From the NCBI GenBank assembly GCA_025504975.1, contig JANUWI010000016.1:496001-560000 (forward strand): DNA of 64,000 bases, given 5' to 3'. Under the pieces are notes generated by a model. That model had not been told where the DNA came from and searched no databases. It saw only the letters and a list, made by a program, of their open reading frames with translations. A program made the position numbers and the translations under genes. The DNA comes from Plenodomus lindquistii. Taxonomy: Eukaryota > Ascomycota > Dothideomycetes > Pleosporales > Leptosphaeriaceae. Positions 22,239 to 33,057 of the stretch are shown piece after piece. Position 1 is the first letter of the stretch; the number at the start of each line of letters is the position of its first letter.

Positions 22239-25200
22239 CTAGCGATCGCGTTCCTTCAGCTCATCCGTAACAGCCTTGAGGCCAGCAGAATGCTCCTTGG
22301 TGACCCAATCCCAGTACACTGCCCATTGGCGCACATTCGGGTCGTCCTGGCTGCCACCACCCTCTGTTCCCATTTGCTTGTTGAGCTGAGCAGACACCTT
22401 GAGTACACCCTTGGCACCTTCTGCAATCTTCTCAACTTCCTGCTTGACGGCATTCTCTTTGGCCTTGATCGACAAGACAGCGCGGAAGTTTGTGGCGATG
22501 GGATCAAGCCGGGAGTGTAGTTGGTCTGGCGCAATGACCATGAGTTTTGTAAGCATGAGGTTGCATAGTACGCGGATGTCGTGTTCATCGGAGATACCTG
22601 CGACGATACGATCAAGGAAGTCTGAGACTTCGATAGGCGAGAGCCGAGTAAATGCCTTCTCTAGCAGAGCATAAAGGGTTTCGTAGGCGCTCTTTCGAAT
22701 TTCCAGGCCATCGTCGACCTTGTGCTTGAATGGTCCCATTTGTACCTCGCGAATCAGTTCCGGCTTGATGATGGTTTCCTTCATGGCCAGGGGCAGCAAC
22801 TGGTCAAGGGCTGGGAGGATGATGTCGGGTTTGTTGTGCATAGCAGAGTTGAAGGTCATGAGGGCTAGACGTCGGTTCTCCAAGTCGGGCTCACCGAGCA
22901 TCTGGACAAGCATAGGAACAACGATAGGCCGGAGGTAGTCGTCGTAGGCTTCATCGGTGTCCGTAAAAGTGTATCGTAGCGCAGAGATGACCATACCGCG
23001 GGCACTTCCTTTGCGATCGTTCAAAAAGGCCTGTAATCGTTAGCATAGGAATCGAGTTGCAACAGAGGCAGCCTACCTGAAGCTGTGGAAGATATGTCTT
23101 CGGGTCGATGATGGTCAAGCGTCCAATACACTCGGCACCAATCGCCTTGTTGTCCTCCAGCTGCGAAGCGACGACGAGATTGTTCCACAGTGTCGAAGCA
23201 AATGGCATAATCTCAGATTCTGTATCATCTTGCTGCAAAATTTCTTTAATAGCGTGTAGAAGTAGGTATTGTGGGGCTGTGGACTGGCCCATGGTGGACA
23301 GTATAACTGGAAGGTATTTGCTGACGTTACCAGCACCTGCACGTCCGAGAGCAACCGCAGCCGCCAGCGGTACCTGTTCTGACTGTACGGTGAAGTACTT
23401 GATGAAGAGCTTTGGGTCGATGGATGACTGCGAACCTAAGCGCATAGCGGACTCACCAAGCACAACAAGAGCCAAGCACCTGCGCTTGTCGTCGGTCGCA
23501 GTCTGGAGCTCGGCGACAAATTGCTCGAGTTTCACACCAACGCTGTCGCCGCCGTATACTAGCAAGTTTCCGATGACTTTGCCGACGACCTCTGCGTGTC
23601 CACCAACACCTACATCGCGAAGTAACGACTGCATCAACGACTGACCAGAACGTTGCTCTCCAATTGTTCGCACAAGTTTGAGGAGAGCCTCCAAGGAGGA
23701 CCCGCTGATGGAGCCTTGCACGACCTGACAAAGCGCAGCATTCAGATCGGGCGTCATGATGGCTTGTGCATCATCCTTGATAAATGTAGCGAGGATGATG
23801 AGGGCGGGGCCCAGGAGATGAAGATCGCTAGAGTTGAGTAGCGGCAACAGCATGTCAACAATCTGCGTCTTTGTTTGCTCATCAAGCTGGCTTCGAGAGT
23901 GTGGGTTCAAAGAAAGCGTACGCAAAGCACTGAGGCTGGCGCCACGGAGTGCGCGACTAGCCTTCCGAAGCTGCGCACCCAGCTCAAGAGCGACACTTCG
24001 AACCCATGTAGTTGACACTTCGTTGGCGGCCTTTGTGTGAGCAGCAATGGAGTCGATTGCACGAACGGCGGCAAGACGAGTCAGCTCGTTCTTCAAGCGC
24101 TCTCCCAAAAGCTCGAGACCGGCGGACCGCTTCTGCGCAGAAAGAAGACCTTCCGTTCCGGATGTGCGGCCAAGAAGCAACCCGAGAACATGGATTGCAC
24201 TCCGTCGAACTTCGACATCAGCGTCATTCGCAGCTATCCGGTTTACAAGCGCTTCGTAGAGCTGTTCTAGATATTGCTGAGTCTCGCTACCTGTAGCGGC
24301 AGATCGTGGGGGCGTCAGAGCCTTAACGACCTGCTCTGTTGCAGCAAGTGCTTCAATGGAAAGCTTACTGTACCTATCCTTCACGCCGAGAAGCAAAGCC
24401 TGGACAATGGGACCAATGTATGGCTGGATAGCTTTCGATGAATGGGTATCCGCAATGGCGCCCGTCAACTGCAGTGCCTGTATGCGCAGGCTGTTAGCCG
24501 TGGCGGACGCACTACTTGTTGACCCGCTTGTTGTCCTGGCTGCCTCAACTACAGGCTCTATCAGCTGATTTAGGTAATTCTCAAGCCCCCCACGCTGAGT
24601 GATGACAATATCTTTGATAAGAATGATGGACGCTTGCTTGGTGGAAGGTGGACAAGACGACTGCTTGAGAAGCTGAGCCACGCCCTTGACGATTTCAGGA
24701 CTGAGCTTGGCAAGACTGGCTCGAGGTCCCACGGGCGGTGTACCTGCGGGCGCTGGAGAAGCATAGCCCATTGACAATGATGAGCTGGCCTGGAGATCAA
24801 ACATGCTCGCGTCGCTACCGCCACGTCGGCGCTTCTTGCTTGGCGGAGGCATCATGAGTCCGCCTTGAGGGAGCTCATCGGCGAACTTGATGGGGGTCGG
24901 ACCGTCACCAGACTTCTTAACCAGGTTCGACAGGGTAGCGAGTACCTCCAGTCGTACGTTGTCCTCCCGTTCTTTGAACCGCGAGACAAGAACTGGCGCA
25001 ACGCGGGTGTATAGTGTTCCGTCGTCAAGTAAATCACCATTGCTCCGCGTGGAAATTAGGGTGTAGAGGACCTTGGTAGCGCACCTGCGAACCTTCCAGC
25101 TCGCGTCTTCATCGTCATCATAGCCCGCCTCTTCTTCGAAGTCCTCTCCCTCAAGTGCATCGTCATCGTCACTGCTCATGTCGTCGTTGTCTTCGTCGTC

Positions 25201-26310
25201 GTCGTCTTGAGCGAGGTTGGGGTCGTATTTGATGTAGCGTGTGGCGGCCTCGATGCTCTCGTCGGTGTACATGCGCATGTCTTGGGAGCATGAGGCAAGG
25301 AAGCTGTCGAGCGCAATCAGAGCGGCTTCCAAGACCTCGTCGATTTCGGGATCCCGCTCGCCCTCGTCGTCAGACACATCCATCTCCTCATCCTGCTCCT
25401 GCGAAGTCAGCGCGCTGATGACGAAGGGTGTCAGTGTCTTGAGGTATGGCCCAAATTTGCGAGGAATGGATCGCGCCATGGAGCCAAGAATAGTGATGTA
25501 GAGTTTGCGCTTGCTGCGCGTGAGATGGGGGTCCCGCAGGAGCTCGATCATGCGCGAGAGGAAGCTGCTTAACAGCGGGTCGGAGAAGTAGCCCGCGAGG
25601 GTGGAGATTGCTGTGACCGACTTCTTCTTCATCATGGAGCTTGCCCGGTCGTTCTCGAGGATCTCAAATGTAATCTTCTGCAGCGCCTGGATCTCCACGT
25701 CCTGCAGCAAGGGCCCAAAGCAGCGGGCGACCTCGGTGAGCACGTCAATGGCATTGCTGTCGGTGCCCTTTTCCAGGTCGATTTCCAGCATGCCCCGGGG
25801 CGGCTTGGGCAGGCCCTGTTGCGCAGGGGCAATGACATGGCGGCCGATGAGACGCGGAATCAGCACGCGACTAACGGCGCTGTAGGCATCGGTGACGGCC
25901 TTGGTGCGCGCGAGACCGGCGACGGGCCGCGGGAGGGAGACGACGACTTCGCGGAGGGCGAGGGCGGGGATGGACTGGTCGACTGTGTTGTCCGTCTGCA
26001 GGTTGGACAGCTTGTCGATCATGGGCGGCAGGGTGCGCTCGGGGATGCGGTTGACAAAGGGGCCCAGGCACTTGACGGCCTGGTTCTGCACCTCGCCATT
26101 GGTGTCGACCAGCGTGGTCAGCAGGCCGTCGACGGTGCGGGCGGCGACGACCTCATCGTGCAGCAGCAGGCCGGGGTGGGAGACGACGAGGATGTCGTGC
26201 AGGTCGCTCAGGGCCATGAAGCGGAAGTCGGGGTCGTCATCGTTGAGCTTGGGCAGCAGCTGGGCGACATTGACGGACGACGGGTTGGAGGGGACCGACG
26301 AGGGCGCCAT
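22239..26310 (-). CDS. CAND1: Cullin-associated NEDD8-dissociated protein 1 (CAND1/TIP120)
   Basis: HEAT-repeat solenoid that wraps un-neddylated cullin-RBX1 and exchanges substrate receptors of SCF-type ubiquitin ligases. Exons 26310-23077 and 23030-22239, separated by a 46-bp intron (GTAGGC...GCTAAC...TTACAG), give 1341 residues. The N-terminus has the conserved opening repeats (LLPKLNDDDPDFRFMALSDL; NQAVKCLGPFVNRIPE). Two acidic inserts lie at 305-321 and 369-402, followed by SWKVRRCATKVLYTLISTR, a stretch typical of CAND1. The C-terminal TIP120 domain (FNDRKGSARGMVISALRYTF region through MGPFKHKVDDGLEIRKSAYE) spans the intron. It is divergent from the gene at 26972. Identity is secure; the acidic inserts are longer than I would expect in animal CAND1. 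Confidence 0.95.
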
Positions 26311-26971
26311 GGCGGCGGGCTGAGGGGGGGAGGGGGAGGGGCAGGTGTCGCAGTGTGGGCGTGGACGTGTCTAGGGGGGCGTGGTGGTTGGTGTTGTTTG
26401 CTGTCAATGTTTGGGTGGGTTGGAGGGCTCACGGCAAGGCGGGGCAACAATGGTGGGGTGCGTGGTACCTTGACAGTGAGCAACGCACCACTACGACTGG
26501 TGAGAGTCAAGTAAAAGAATACAATTGGGTTTAGCTATATATATATATATATATATATATATCACATGCAATTAAGCATTCAAACAGGCCACCGTCAAGG
26601 GTTGAATGTGCTGCAGTGGACATGATCTGGCCATAGTTGCCTGCGCAAGGCTGCCACTACTGCTAGAACATCTCTCTCTCACCGCCGCCACGCTTTTCGT
26701 GAATGCTGGGCTACATGTGAAGCTGAAGAAGATCCGCCTCGATGTAATTAGGTAAAACACGTCCATGTCCAAGAGCGTCATAGGCTACAACGGTGTTCTG
26801 GCTGATATTCGGATGACGTGACGTGCCGATGATTCTAGCACCAACTCCGGTAGCACGCCCACTGGCCTGACCTCTGTCTGTGACGACTTGCTGCTCCAAG
26901 CGCATCAACTCCACCACGTCTGCCATCAATCGCGCCCCGCCACAGCCAATTGGCCTCTCTGCAGCTTCACC
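26311..26971. promoter_or_regulatory. Divergent promoter of CAND1 and the acidic mitochondrial protein
   Basis: 661 bp between two divergent start codons. It contains the TA microsatellite at 26536-26562 and G-rich sequence next to the CAND1 start. No gene recognised. Confidence 0.5.
26536..26562. repeat. (TA)n microsatellite
   Basis: 27 bp of uninterrupted alternating T and A in the divergent promoter. Confidence 0.95.
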
Positions 26972-27874
26972 ATGTCTTTCCTGCGCACCTCCGCCCTGCG
27001 CGCCTCCACCGTCGCGCGTGCTGCCCGCCAGACGCCGCGGTACCTGCGCACTGCCGAGCTCCAGCCATGGCAACGAGCCGTCCAGCGCCGGGCCTACTCC
27101 AGTGCCCACGAAGGCGGTGCCCACGCTAAGACGAGCGATGTCCCATGGCAAGCCAGCTCTCTGCATGCATTCACTCGACGACTCTAACAGCAATACACAG
27201 GGCTGCTAGCGCCGTTGTCGGTACTGCCGTTGGCCTGTACATCACCTTGAACCAGGACACCAGCGGTGGCCACCACGAGGAGCACGGCGATGCGCACGCT
27301 GCGAAGCACCACGATGAGGAGGAAGAGGAAGCACCCGCTGAGGAAGAGTCCAAGGAAGAACCCAAGGAAGAGTCCAAGGACGATTCCAAGGACGACTCCA
27401 AGGACGATGCCAAGACCGAGTCTAAGGATGAGAGCAAGGACGACTCCAAGGATGAAAAGAAGGACGACGCCAAGGATGACAAGAAGAGCACCGAAAAAAG
27501 CAGCGAGGGAGACGACAACGTCTCACCCGACAAGAGTGACCCGGTATGAACTGTCAGCACGGCTTGACACGGTTTCGCTAATCCCACCAGGCCGATCCCC
27601 GCAAGACCGAGACCAAGAGCCAAAACGAAATGTCTGGCAAGCAGAAGGGCATGTCCAACGATGACACCCACCACTCCTCGCAGATCTCCAAGCACCCCGA
27701 AAAGAGCAAGAAGGGTGAGGGTGTTGCTGATACTGCCAAGCTTCAGGGAACCGTCTCCACCGACCGTCCAGGAGTAAGTGATGCTTCATCCCAGCTCTCC
27801 GTGCAAGTGCTAATTCTGAACAGACTGAGAACAAGGAAGAACGCGGCAAGTCTCAGATGAATAAGGATGAGTAG
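26972..27874 (+). CDS. Probable mitochondrial protein with long acidic/lysine tract
   Basis: Exons 26972-27147, 27201-27543, 27591-27773 and 27824-27874 give 250 residues. The N-terminus is rich in Arg/Ser/Ala with almost no acidic residue over 40 positions (MSFLRTSALRASTVARAARQ), a classic mitochondrial presequence. It is followed by a short hydrophobic segment (residues 60-75). Residues 97-160 are Glu/Asp/Lys with repeated SKDD units. The C-terminal part is hydrophilic with DDTHHSSQISKHPEKS. The first intron starts with GC, not GT (CCATG|GCAAGC...CTAACAGCAATACACAG), and splits a Trp codon; no GT donor keeps the frame. The other introns are GT-AG. I infer an inner-membrane or matrix protein of the filamentous-fungal type with an N-terminal anchor; function unknown. 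Confidence 0.85.
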
Positions 27875-28849
27875 ATCATCCCACTGTATCAACACTGTAT
27901 ACCATCTCCATTGCTATAGTAATCTAGCGGCAACGGTCTCGCCCGCCGCTAATTGTACATTGAAGTGGATCCCGTTGCATACATTATTCGCTCGACCGCT
28001 TGAATGCTCTTATGTGCCTGCTCAACGTCAACGCTTCAGCTTAGATGTTCAATCTGCAGTTTACGTAGGAGATGGCTAATTAATGCAGGAATAATAGCAT
28101 GCGCTCTTAGTTGTGTATGATATACAACTAATTGTAGGGCGCTTCTGTATCTAAGAGTGTATGGTTGTTTCGAACTCCACTTTTGAAATCGTTGTGACCA
28201 TCTCAGTGCCCACAGGTGCAAGATGAGACTGCCGAGAACATTGGCGATGTTGAGATCCACAATGTGGCTGTGCTTCTGCAATAAAGAGCATTCACATGTT
28301 TCGAGCGCAATGGCAAATGTATTGTGAGAATGGCATCCTGCGCAGCATCAAACAGAAAGCGAGGCTCGCGGTCCTCGGTGATTGGCCACCTGTAAGCGCC
28401 GACGACTCGCTGTCACACCTCAACACCAACACCAATTGGCCACACCTGCGCCTCAACTGCACGTCTAAAAAGAGAGTCATCTTACGGCGGGAGCTCTGCG
28501 AATCTCCTTTCGCTATGATGCCTGCCAGCCAGCTACATGCTAGGCTTGGGCCAACCGGAGTGAAATGGCAGACCCGATGCAGGGCCGATCTTCTTCACAT
28601 CCTCTCACCCCGTGCTTCTGTCTGATATCATGCGCACGTCGAAAGACCAGATATCAGACCGCTTGGCCCCAGGTTGAAAGCGCCACACATCTCAGCTGCT
28701 TTCGATTCTTTATTTGTACACTACCTGTTTACCACTACTTTATTGCATAGCGATCACAGTTACTTCAGCGATCAACAAAAAGCATCCGTTCACAAGCCTG
28801 GCAGTTACGACCACCGAGTTTATTGCGACGAGAATTCATTTCAAGAATC
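27875..28849. other. Intergenic, mitochondrial protein gene to PLAC8 gene
   Basis: 975 bp with the 3' region of one gene and the promoter of the next. No supportable gene or RNA. Confidence 0.45.
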
Positions 28850-30205
28850 ATGGAGCATATTCAATACGGTCAGCCTGGACAGCCACAGCCTCAGATGAAT
28901 TCGCATCAACACAACCGATTCTCATGGCAAATTCCATTGCAGGAAGACCCGCAAACACACAATGAACCCCAACAGCACATGCCTCAACAACCGCAACAGC
29001 AACCGCAACAGCCTCAACAACAACAGCCCAGCACAGATGTATCATCACGGCATTTTTCATACGCTCAAACCCCAGCTGAGCATCGCGCATTCGTTTACAC
29101 ATCGTCACAAAACGATCCGCCTCTTCCGCAACAGGCTCGCATATCGGTGGCAGCCTCATTGTTCACCCCAATTGATCCACGACCGCAGTCAATGCTGGAC
29201 CCCAACTTTGTAGCCCCGCCTGTGCCTCAAATGGCTTACGTACCTCCGTCTTACTCACAGGATGAGAAATCACCTGTCTCGTTGCCCGCACACCATGACC
29301 ACAACACACAGCAATACCGCCAACAGCAACATCCAGCTCAACAGATGGTAATGCCCCAGACTGCGCATGATCCACAACTCGACACCCAACAGAGCAGACA
29401 CGCACGGCAGATGAGCAACCTCTCCCCTATCAACACCAATCTCACTGTACGGCCTATGCCTCCGATCCCACCTACTCCACCGTCTGGTACCCAGACCTCT
29501 CCTATGCCATACAAGAACCCCATCACCCCGATATCCGCGGGATCGACCAAGCGAGGCCTGACCCAAGACGGCCCAACATCGCCCTCAAGCCAGAAATCCT
29601 ACGCCCACGAGCCCTACTCTCCCCACGGCTTCCCATCCAGCCAAACCAACAATTTCCACGCCGTCTTCTCTCCCGACGCCGCCCACGGCCCCAACGGCCT
29701 CGACTTTGCGCTCCACCAACCCGGCCAAATCGCGCACCCAAACATGGAGTCCGAAACATCGCACGAATGGACTTCGGGCCTCTGCTCCTGCAGCCCAGAC
29801 ATATCAACGTGTCTGACGGGGCTCTTCTGCCCCTGCATCCTCTACGGCCGCACATCCTACCGCCTATCGCAGAAATCCGCGAAAAAGGATCCCACAGATA
29901 TGCTAGGGCATAGCTCGACGAACGCGCATTGCATGTTGATGAGTTTATCGTGCGGGCTTTGGGGCCTATTCCCTGGGCTACAAAGGACGAGGATACGACA
30001 TGCGTATAAGCTCAAGGGCAGTTTGGTGGGGGATCTGCTCAAAGGATGTTGTTGTTGCTGTTGCGTTAGTGTGCAGAATGAGAGGGAGGTTAAAAGCAGG
30101 GAGGAGGCGAGTCGGCGGTGGGCGGGGCCCGCAAGTACAGATGTGTATACTAGGACTGGGGGCATGGTGTATAAACCTCAGATGCAGAATCAGCCGCCAG
30201 TTTGA
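28850..30205 (+). CDS. PLAC8-domain cysteine-rich protein
   Basis: PLAC8 (Cys-rich, FCR1/cornifelin-like) proteins are small membrane-associated proteins linked to metal resistance and cell-size control in plants and fungi. This intronless gene encodes 451 residues: about 300 residues of Gln/Pro/His-rich disordered sequence (poly-Gln tract near 41-59, PPIPPTPPSG near 204-213), then the PLAC8 domain. Key motifs are WTSGLCSCSPDISTCLTGLFCPCILYGR (split over 307-334), CMLMSLSCGLWGLFPGLQRT (361-380), RIRHAYKLKGSLVGD (381-395) and six consecutive Cys at 400-405 followed by VSVQNEREVKSRE. The start is the first ATG in frame, at 28850. The domain assignment is firm; specific function is unknown. Confidence 0.9.
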   Translation: MEHIQYGQPGQPQPQMNSHQHNRFSWQIPLQEDPQTHNEPQQHMPQQPQQQPQQPQQQQPSTDVSSRHFSYAQTPAEHRAFVYTSSQNDPPLPQQARISVAASLFTPIDPRPQSMLDPNFVAPPVPQMAYVPPSYSQDEKSPVSLPAHHDHNTQQYRQQQHPAQQMVMPQTAHDPQLDTQQSRHARQMSNLSPINTNLTVRPMPPIPPTPPSGTQTSPMPYKNPITPISAGSTKRGLTQDGPTSPSSQKSYAHEPYSPHGFPSSQTNNFHAVFSPDAAHGPNGLDFALHQPGQIAHPNMESETSHEWTSGLCSCSPDISTCLTGLFCPCILYGRTSYRLSQKSAKKDPTDMLGHSSTNAHCMLMSLSCGLWGLFPGLQRTRIRHAYKLKGSLVGDLLKGCCCCCCVSVQNEREVKSREEASRRWAGPASTDVYTRTGGMVYKPQMQNQPPV

Positions 30206-30849
30206 CGTGTGTAGTAAGTAGCTTGTAGGACACGCACTGCTGTGGCTTTTTCGCGCATATGCACATACTGCGGAATTAGCAATGTAGAGTACAACTATGA
30301 GAATTGCCGCAGTGTAGTCTGGGTAGGTACTCTGCTGTACCGTTCTGCCACCCGTCTAGACCCTCAAGCCAAGCCAAAGCCGCGCCTACCTAGTTAGTTC
30401 GTAGCCTTTTGCTTTCGTAAATCACGCTCCCAATGTACTGTACCTCCCATCAATAAATCAGCACGACCCACCCCATCACCTGACTACTCACTACATACCC
30501 TTACACGCCCGTATACGTACCAAACATCACCCCTCACCACCTCACTACATACCGTACCATCCATACCGTGGTACACCTAACCCCCCTCGCCAAACACCAA
30601 CCTCGGCGACATTCCAGAACCCCACTAACCCCTTCCCCTTCCAGACCGCCCTGGCCCTGGCCCCAACTATGTACAAACTCCGTAGAGCCGCACGGCGCCC
30701 TTGCATCCTCATCCCCGTATTCGTATTCCAAATGGAGAAAGTCTGTCCGTCCGCTCGCTGGCTCTGCAGTACTCTGCAGTCTCTTTGTTCTAGAGTAGGT
30801 ACACCATTTCACCCGCACACTAGACTAGGCATGTCGTGTCTTGGATAGG

Positions 30850-30925
30850 TAGTCTAGTCTAGTCTGCTCAAAGTCTGCAGATCTGAAATCGCGCAATGTC
30901 ATGCGTGGTAGACTAGACTAGACTA
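30850..30925. repeat. Inverted repeat built of CTAGT units
   Basis: The 16-bp arms TAGTCTAGTCTAGTCT (30850-30865) and AGACTAGACTAGACTA (30910-30925) are perfect reverse complements, separated by 44 bp. Each arm is itself about three CTAGT units. Confidence 0.9.
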
Positions 30926-30986
30926 GTGCGGCGTGCAAGTCTGATTGATGGATGCATGCATGGGGCAGAAGAGCCGCATGCAGGTT

Positions 30987-31005
30987 GGGTTGGGTTGGGT
31001 TGGGG
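30987..31005 (+). repeat. (GGGTT)n motif, potential G-quadruplex
   Basis: Four G-runs (30987-30989, 30992-30994, 30997-30999, 31002-31005) separated by TT, matching the G3+N1-7 quadruplex rule. Confidence 0.7.
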
Positions 31006-31719
31006 AGGAAAGGCAGGGTACCGCTACACACTAGAGCTGGGCAGGGTTTTCTTTTCTTTTTTTTTCTTTTATGTGTCGTTTGTGGAGAGGGTGAGGTGGG
31101 TGTCTGTCGGGGTTAGTGTACTTTGATGGGACGTGGTTTTTCGTTGTGTGGAGGAATTGTTGGTTGGGATGGATCAGGTAGGTTGGAGAAATGAAATCGG
31201 TGCTTGTTTTGTGATGTGAGATGCTGTGATGATGTTGTTCTGGCTGAAGGCAAATTTAATGCCAACCGGGTAGCTCACGATTTTGGTTTCGATATAGCGA
31301 TGAGTTTATCAGAGAGCACTGGGAGTGAATGATGTATGTGATATCAGAGTATAGTGATTATTAGGTTTCCACGCATTCCGAGCAGTGGTAGTAATTACTT
31401 GAAGCGCTGTTTCTATAGGCAAATTCCAAACTTTTTCGCAATCATGACAAACATGCAAGAGGGGCGCGCAGAGGGCTCAACTCAAGCAGTGGTAGAGACC
31501 CAATAACGCCGTACTGAGAGAAACTTGGGAAAGTGGTAACCGAGGCATAGTCCATACTATGCAAAACCAAACAAAGTGGGGTATATCCTACACAGTCCCA
31601 TGGGACGTTCCAAGAGAAATTCCAATCCGCTGAAAGAGTAAGGAGATTCGTAAAGCTCCCTTCAAGGTCGCTATGATAGGCCGAGCACAAAAGATAAAAC
31701 GTGTTGAAGGGTAAAAGCT

Positions 31720-33057
31720 TTACAAGCTGAAGCTACTGGAGCGCGAATCGGAGCTAGGGAATGGGTAGTCGCACTCGTCGACGTAAGTGGGAGGGCTGGC
31801 GGGGACATCCTCATAGACTGGAGGTTGCTCCTCGTCCCATGCAATGCCCATACCAGAACGTTCGGTGAGGACGAGGTGGAACTGGGTGCGTAGGACGCGA
31901 GCGGCGCCGGTAGGGGTGGCCTGGCTTAGCTTCTTCAAAGGAGCCCATTCTTCGGCAACAACCATTTCGATTACGAGGTTGTGCTTGACGCTCATGCCGC
32001 TTGGACTGTCCATATCGCAGAGTGGCTTTAGGCTGACGTCGCAAGCAGCATTGAACTCGACGTCGATCTCGCCCTTTTCGAAGTCGGTCTTCCAGCCGGT
32101 TTTGACTTCTTCGTTGGCAATGGTGCGAACATCTTCATGCAAGATGCCCTTGCCTTCACCACCGACTTTTGAAACGTGCTTGGTGCAGGCGGGAGCGATG
32201 AACTTCTGGGTCTCCTCAATGCGCCAGTTAAGTTTTCGCAGCCTCCATCGGGTCTGGGAGTCGGCCTTGTTTTGCACGATACCAGATAGACGCATCTCGA
32301 TTGGGAAGTCGCCAATAGGATGGATGACTGGTGGCAACTTGACTGAAGCTGTCAAATTGGTTGGTGGGAAGATGCGGATCGAATGCTTCTCATTTCCAGG
32401 AAAGATGGCACGCTTGACTTCGACATTACGCTTGTAGGTGATGTTTCCGGATGACGTGGTTGCTACAGCGGAAAGGTAGTAGTCGAGCGACGCAAGGCTA
32501 CCATGGGTAGTAGCGGGTAGATGGCCCGGGAGCAGGTGGCTGAATGGGAAGCTATGTGGGCCGTGACGCAGAGACGCAGGATGCGACAGGAACTCCCACT
32601 TGTGGATCTCGGTTGTTTGAGCGGTGCAGTCGGCGCAGTGGGGTGCGACTGGCTTCTTGGTGTTGACAACGGCCAAAAGGCGCATCTCGAATTTTTCGAC
32701 GGCGACATGGGGTTCATGGATGTTCAGCATGAGCTGTCCAGAGAAGATGGCGCCAGTTGATGACTGTGGGGTGTTGAAGAAAAGAATGGGTGGGGATTCG
32801 ACGTTCATGTTCAGCGACGCCACACCCTGAGCCTCCACTCTAGGGCTCTTCTTGTGGTCTTCATGATGCTTGTCGTGCTTGTGGCGATTGAAGATGTCCA
32901 TGACAAGCGACTCTTGGGATTTTGCTTTTTCCTTGACTGGGGGGTGGACGGAGTAGACAGGGGGGAAGAGCGGTTGGGTGTGTGGCTTGACAGCGTCCGA
33001 CTTGGGCAGCGGAGAAGGCGCTACCCTGACGAGGGTGTTGAGCAGGCGACCCGGCAT
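31720..33057 (-). CDS. Arrestin-related trafficking adaptor, LDB19/ART1-like
   Basis: Arrestin-fold adaptor that recruits an Rsp5/Nedd4-type ubiquitin ligase to plasma-membrane transporters so they are endocytosed. One exon, 445 residues from the ATG at 33057 (MPGRLLNTLVRV); an internal Met (MDIFNRHKHDKH) is the alternative. The arrestin N-domain includes FSGQLMLNIHEPHVAVEKFE, a Cys-pair loop (HCADCTAQ), and LRHGPHSFPFSHLLPGHLPA, typical of the LDB19 family. The C-domain begins around the SVKLPPVIHPIGDFPIEMRL stretch. Ligase-binding PPxY motifs are present near both ends: PPVY 32-35, PPVY 412-415 and PPTY 422-425. Its targets could include transporters such as the MFS protein nearby, but nothing in the sequence shows that. 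Confidence 0.88.
   Translation of the reverse strand: MPGRLLNTLVRVAPSPLPKSDAVKPHTQPLFPPVYSVHPPVKEKAKSQESLVMDIFNRHKHDKHHEDHKKSPRVEAQGVASLNMNVESPPILFFNTPQSSTGAIFSGQLMLNIHEPHVAVEKFEMRLLAVVNTKKPVAPHCADCTAQTTEIHKWEFLSHPASLRHGPHSFPFSHLLPGHLPATTHGSLASLDYYLSAVATTSSGNITYKRNVEVKRAIFPGNEKHSIRIFPPTNLTASVKLPPVIHPIGDFPIEMRLSGIVQNKADSQTRWRLRKLNWRIEETQKFIAPACTKHVSKVGGEGKGILHEDVRTIANEEVKTGWKTDFEKGEIDVEFNAACDVSLKPLCDMDSPSGMSVKHNLVIEMVVAEEWAPLKKLSQATPTGAARVLRTQFHLVLTERSGMGIAWDEEQPPVYEDVPASPPTYVDECDYPFPSSDSRSSSFSL

Larger units (their letters stand above)
30206..31719. other. Intergenic between converging PLAC8 and arrestin genes
   Basis: 1.5 kb between two 3' ends, so no promoter is needed here. It contains a 16-bp-arm inverted repeat (30850-30925), a four-run G-rich motif (30987-31005) and a T/C-rich tract near 31048-31070. 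No protein gene supported. Confidence 0.5.
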
